Positions 39,265-41,218 of a DNA stretch of 41,218 nt are shown piece after piece (position 1 is the first letter of the stretch; each line of letters starts with the position of its first letter). The position numbers were made by a program, and so were the translations under genes. Where the stretch lies: positions 1 through 41,218 of the forward strand of contig CAMLRX010000033.1 in the NCBI GenBank assembly GCA_946482545.1, written 5' to 3'. Source of the DNA: an uncultured Flavihumibacter sp. GTDB taxonomy: Bacteria > Bacteroidota > Bacteroidia > Chitinophagales > Chitinophagaceae. The notes beneath the pieces are model-generated. The model was not told where the DNA came from and ran no database searches. It saw only the letters and a list, made by a program, of their open reading frames with translations.

Positions 39265-40030
39265 AAGGGACCCGGTGTTTTCGGGAGTAGGAAAATAGGT
39301 GTTTTTCTGTGAAGAAAAGCGTGGTATAATAAATTATTCCCGCAAGAGATGCCCATTGAATGGTAGACAAACCAGCCCAGTTGTAATGTGGTTTAATAAA
39401 ATCGAGCAGGAAACGGAAAATACAGTAGCTGAGGAGGAAGGTTTTGAAAAGAAGTCCTTCCGCAAGTCCATAATTTTTGGAACATCTGGCCAGCAGTATC
39501 CACAAACCGATCAGGAATACGATCTCGTATAAAGTTACCGGGTGCCGGAGCATGCCGTCGCCGAGGTACATGCCGGTGAAAAAACGGGTAGGAACACCGT
39601 AGGTTTCCTCGTGGATGCCCATGGAAAAACACCCGATCCTGCCGATGATCAACCCGAGCAGGATGGGGAACACGAAAAGATCACCACTGCTTTTCTTTTC
39701 ACCAATCGCTTTTTTGATGGCTTCCGTTCCCAATAATCCGCCAAGAAATCCGCCCAGTACGGTCTTGTTCTGGTAGAAATACAGGAGTTTGTTGGGAGCG
39801 GCCAGCATGGCGGGAACATTTTCGAGTCCGCCAACGATCCTGCTGCCCAGCACCGCGCCGAACGTGGCGCCCACCAGTATCCAGAGGCGGTGTTCACTTT
39901 CTATGGCATCACCTTTTTTCTTTTTGAGGTAGAGGTAATACCTGAATGCGATAAAAAAAGCGAGCGGTTCCAATACCACATGCCAGGGAATGGTCCTGTT
40001 AAAAAGGTGGATGGAAAAAGGGAACTGCAT
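39257..40030 (-). CDS. Divergent Lgt-family membrane protein (prolipoprotein diacylglyceryl transferase-like)
   Basis: A 257-residue polytopic membrane protein (about six or seven helices). It keeps several Lgt marks: GRIGCF...YGVPT (130-148) for the Lgt signature, RHPVTLYE (162-169), and an FRFLLDFIKP segment (205-214) aligned with the second essential Arg. Two positions linked to E. coli Lgt activity differ: the His of SFHGG aligns with Leu92 in TVLGG, and the Asn of GRIGNF is Cys134. With many lipoproteins in this window, a canonical lgt is presumably elsewhere, so this is a paralogue with altered donor or acceptor. It starts the operon; TACCTTTA (minus strand, 40050-40057) is its likely -7 box, 20 bp upstream. 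Confidence 0.78.
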   Translation of the reverse strand: MQFPFSIHLFNRTIPWHVVLEPLAFFIAFRYYLYLKKKKGDAIESEHRLWILVGATFGAVLGSRIVGGLENVPAMLAAPNKLLYFYQNKTVLGGFLGGLLGTEAIKKAIGEKKSSGDLFVFPILLGLIIGRIGCFSMGIHEETYGVPTRFFTGMYLGDGMLRHPVTLYEIVFLIGLWILLARCSKNYGLAEGLLFKTFLLSYCIFRFLLDFIKPHYNWAGLSTIQWASLAGIIYYTTLFFTEKHLFSYSRKHRVPYA

Positions 40031-40078
40031 GAAGCGGATAGATTTGTGCTAAAGGTATGCGATGGATAAATAAAAATT

Positions 40079-40120
40079 TTGCGCAACCGAAAAGTTGCAT
40101 ATATTCGCAACCGAATGGTT
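40079..40120 (+). promoter_or_regulatory. ArsR gene promoter with duplicated operator motif
   Basis: TTG (40079-40081), 18 bp, then TATATTCG (40100-40107) form a good promoter. The motif CGCAACCGAA occurs at 40082-40091 and again at 40106-40115. Inverted repeats GCAAC-N6-GTTGC (40083-40098) and AACC-N4-GGTT (40109-40120) overlap the promoter, as expected for an ArsR dimer operator. The left motif also falls in the -33 region of the divergent Lgt-like promoter. Confidence 0.6.
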
Positions 40121-40137
40121 TCCTAAATGAATCCGAT

Positions 40138-40458
40138 ATGAGAAGAGATGTTTTCCAGGCCATAGCCGACCCCACCCGCCGCGCCATTATTGTGCTGATT
40201 GCCACACAGGCCATGACGCCGAACGCGTTGGCCCAACATTTTGATATCACGAGGCAGGCCGTCTCCAAGCACCTGGGCATCCTCGCTGAATGTGAACTGG
40301 TGCAGCAGGAAACCCGCGGCCGGGAAATTTATTACCAGTTGGAACTGCGTAAAATGAAGGAGGTGGACAAATGGCTGGAGCAATTCAGGAAACTATGGGA
40401 AACAAAGTTCAACCAGCTCGACGACGTATTAAAAACCATCAAAAACAATAAAAAATGA
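40138..40458 (+). CDS. ArsR-family transcriptional repressor
   Basis: A 106-residue winged-helix regulator. [21 protein letters not shown] opens the fold, [24 protein letters not shown] is the recognition HTH, and [24 protein letters not shown] ends the domain. No metal-binding Cys cluster is visible, so it belongs to the non-metal subgroup found beside SRPBCC genes. I chose ATG 40138 because an in-frame 40057 start would run through the promoter and operator. It overlaps the next gene by 4 bp (ATGA), so the pair is translationally coupled. Confidence 0.9.
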   Translation: MRRDVFQAIADPTRRAIIVLIATQAMTPNALAQHFDITRQAVSKHLGILAECELVQQETRGREIYYQLELRKMKEVDKWLEQFRKLWETKFNQLDDVLKTIKNNKK

Positions 40459-40958
40459 ACAGCAATCTTTTATTCGATTTTACGGTCGACAAAACAACGA
40501 ATACCATCAATGTAAGAAGGGAGTTTGACGCAGATACCGACCTGGTCTGGAAAGCATGGACCACCTCCGAACTGCTCGACCAGTGGTGGGCGCCCAAACC
40601 TTATCGCTCCCTTACAAAAAGCATGGATTTCCGCGAAGGCGGTTACTGGTTGTACGCCATGGTGAGCCCGGAAGACGAAAAACACTGGTGCCGCGCAGAT
40701 TACAAAACGATCGCACCACTCAAAAGTTTTTCCTGTCTCGACGCTTTTTGTGATGAAAACGGCAACCTCAACACATCCTTCCCGCAAACCGAATGGTTGC
40801 TTACTTTCATCGACAATACCGGCACCACAACGGTGGATATGCTGTTGAAATACGCTTCCCCCGAAGACCTGGAAAAGATCGTGTCTATGGGCTTCAAAGA
40901 AGGATTCACCATGGGCCTCTCCAACCTCGATCAATTGCTGGCAGAACTGAAAAAATAA
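40455..40958 (+). CDS. SRPBCC-fold protein (AHSA1-like) paired with ArsR
   Basis: A 167-residue START/SRPBCC-superfamily protein. [35 protein letters not shown] is the diagnostic opening, followed by [13 protein letters not shown], the [22 protein letters not shown] strands, [10 protein letters not shown] and the C-terminal helix [18 protein letters not shown]. These proteins bind hydrophobic ligands and, next to an ArsR gene, may bind the inducer or a toxic compound; the ligand is not deducible. Overlaps the ArsR gene by ATGA. Confidence 0.9.
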   Translation: MNSNLLFDFTVDKTTNTINVRREFDADTDLVWKAWTTSELLDQWWAPKPYRSLTKSMDFREGGYWLYAMVSPEDEKHWCRADYKTIAPLKSFSCLDAFCDENGNLNTSFPQTEWLLTFIDNTGTTTVDMLLKYASPEDLEKIVSMGFKEGFTMGLSNLDQLLAELKK

Positions 40959-40968
40959 AAGCAGGCGT

Positions 40969-40976
40969 TACCTTTG
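40969..40976 (+). promoter_or_regulatory. -7 element immediately before the helicase ATG
   Basis: TACCTTTG matches TAnnTTTG fully and ends 4 bp before ATG 40981. If used, transcription starts at or just after the start codon, so the message would be leaderless or the true start is further downstream. Confidence 0.4.
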
Positions 40977-40980
40977 CGCC

Positions 40981-41218
40981 ATGGATTATTTCAAAAAGCT
41001 CCAGGAATTATTACAGATCGAGAAGAACGAGGACCGGAAACAATACGAACTCATCTCCGCCCAAACATCCGTGGCACAACGGAGAGCGAACGGCATTGCC
41101 TGGTACCCTATTGCGATCCGTGGGTCAGAAATGGGGCGCGGCGACTACCTGGTGCTGGAAGTAGAAAGGACCACCAATACCGATGTGGCGCACCAGTTCC
41201 GCTTTGGTGTACCGGCCG
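40981..41218 (+). CDS. SF1 helicase, UPF1/IGHMBP2-like (N-terminal fragment)
   Basis: The first 79 codons only; the frame is open to the window edge. The start, MDYFKKLQELLQIEKNEDRKQY, then SVAQRRANGIAWYPIAIRG and MGRGDYLVLEVERTT, matches the N-terminal domain of bacterial AAA-domain helicases of the UPF1/IGHMBP2 superfamily, which unwind DNA or RNA. The helicase motifs lie beyond the window. It follows the SRPBCC gene by 22 bp and has a promoter-like element inside that gap. Confidence 0.7.
   Translation, partial: MDYFKKLQELLQIEKNEDRKQYELISAQTSVAQRRANGIAWYPIAIRGSEMGRGDYLVLEVERTTNTDVAHQFRFGVPA

Overview
The window is a chromosomal segment of a Bacteroidota bacterium. The evidence is a SusC/SusD pair with its own FecI/FecR regulators, a hybrid two-component system with Reg_prop propeller repeats, many SCKK-type lipoproteins, and recurrent promoter elements of the form TTG-N18-20-TAnnTTTG. 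Gene content fits the Chitinophagaceae best; that family assignment is an inference. No phage, transposase, CRISPR array, rRNA or tRNA was recognised.

Layout. 1-3.6 kb: an HmuY-like lipoprotein and three further lipoproteins, probably the distal part of an uptake locus whose receptor lies to the left. 3.6-7.1 kb: an SRPBCC protein, a divergent lipid-kinase / App1-phosphatase pair, a DinB-fold protein and a small lipoprotein. 7.1-17.8 kb: a SNF2 helicase with two SWIM zinc fingers, an RRM RNA-binding protein, a secreted protein, two short-chain dehydrogenases, a trans-sulfuration enzyme, a PepSY-like protein, an AraC regulator and a small membrane protein. 18.1-24.9 kb: ECF sigma, FecR anti-sigma, SusC with an STN signalling domain, and SusD, a self-regulated nutrient importer with no linked hydrolase. 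25.0-28.4 kb: a GroES-like protein, then an RtcB RNA ligase with two uncharacterised downstream genes, bracketed by two copies of a palindromic repeat and preceded by a leader that looks like a transcription attenuator. 28.4-35.7 kb: an exported OmpA-like protein, DoxX, an orphan hybrid histidine kinase preceded by a 29-residue membrane protein, and a thioredoxin-fold protein. 35.9-37.6 kb: AlkB and Ada-type alkylation repair. 37.7-40.0 kb: a tightly overlapping operon of a divergent Lgt-family membrane protein, a Tes/MJ0619-like radical SAM enzyme and a two-helix membrane protein. 40.1-41.2 kb: an ArsR/SRPBCC pair and the start of an SF1 helicase.

The strongest candidates for something undescribed are the Lgt-like/radical SAM operon (a possible lipid-tailoring system), the rtcB-associated cassette with its attenuator-like leader, and a palindromic intergenic repeat present in four recognisable copies plus one relic.
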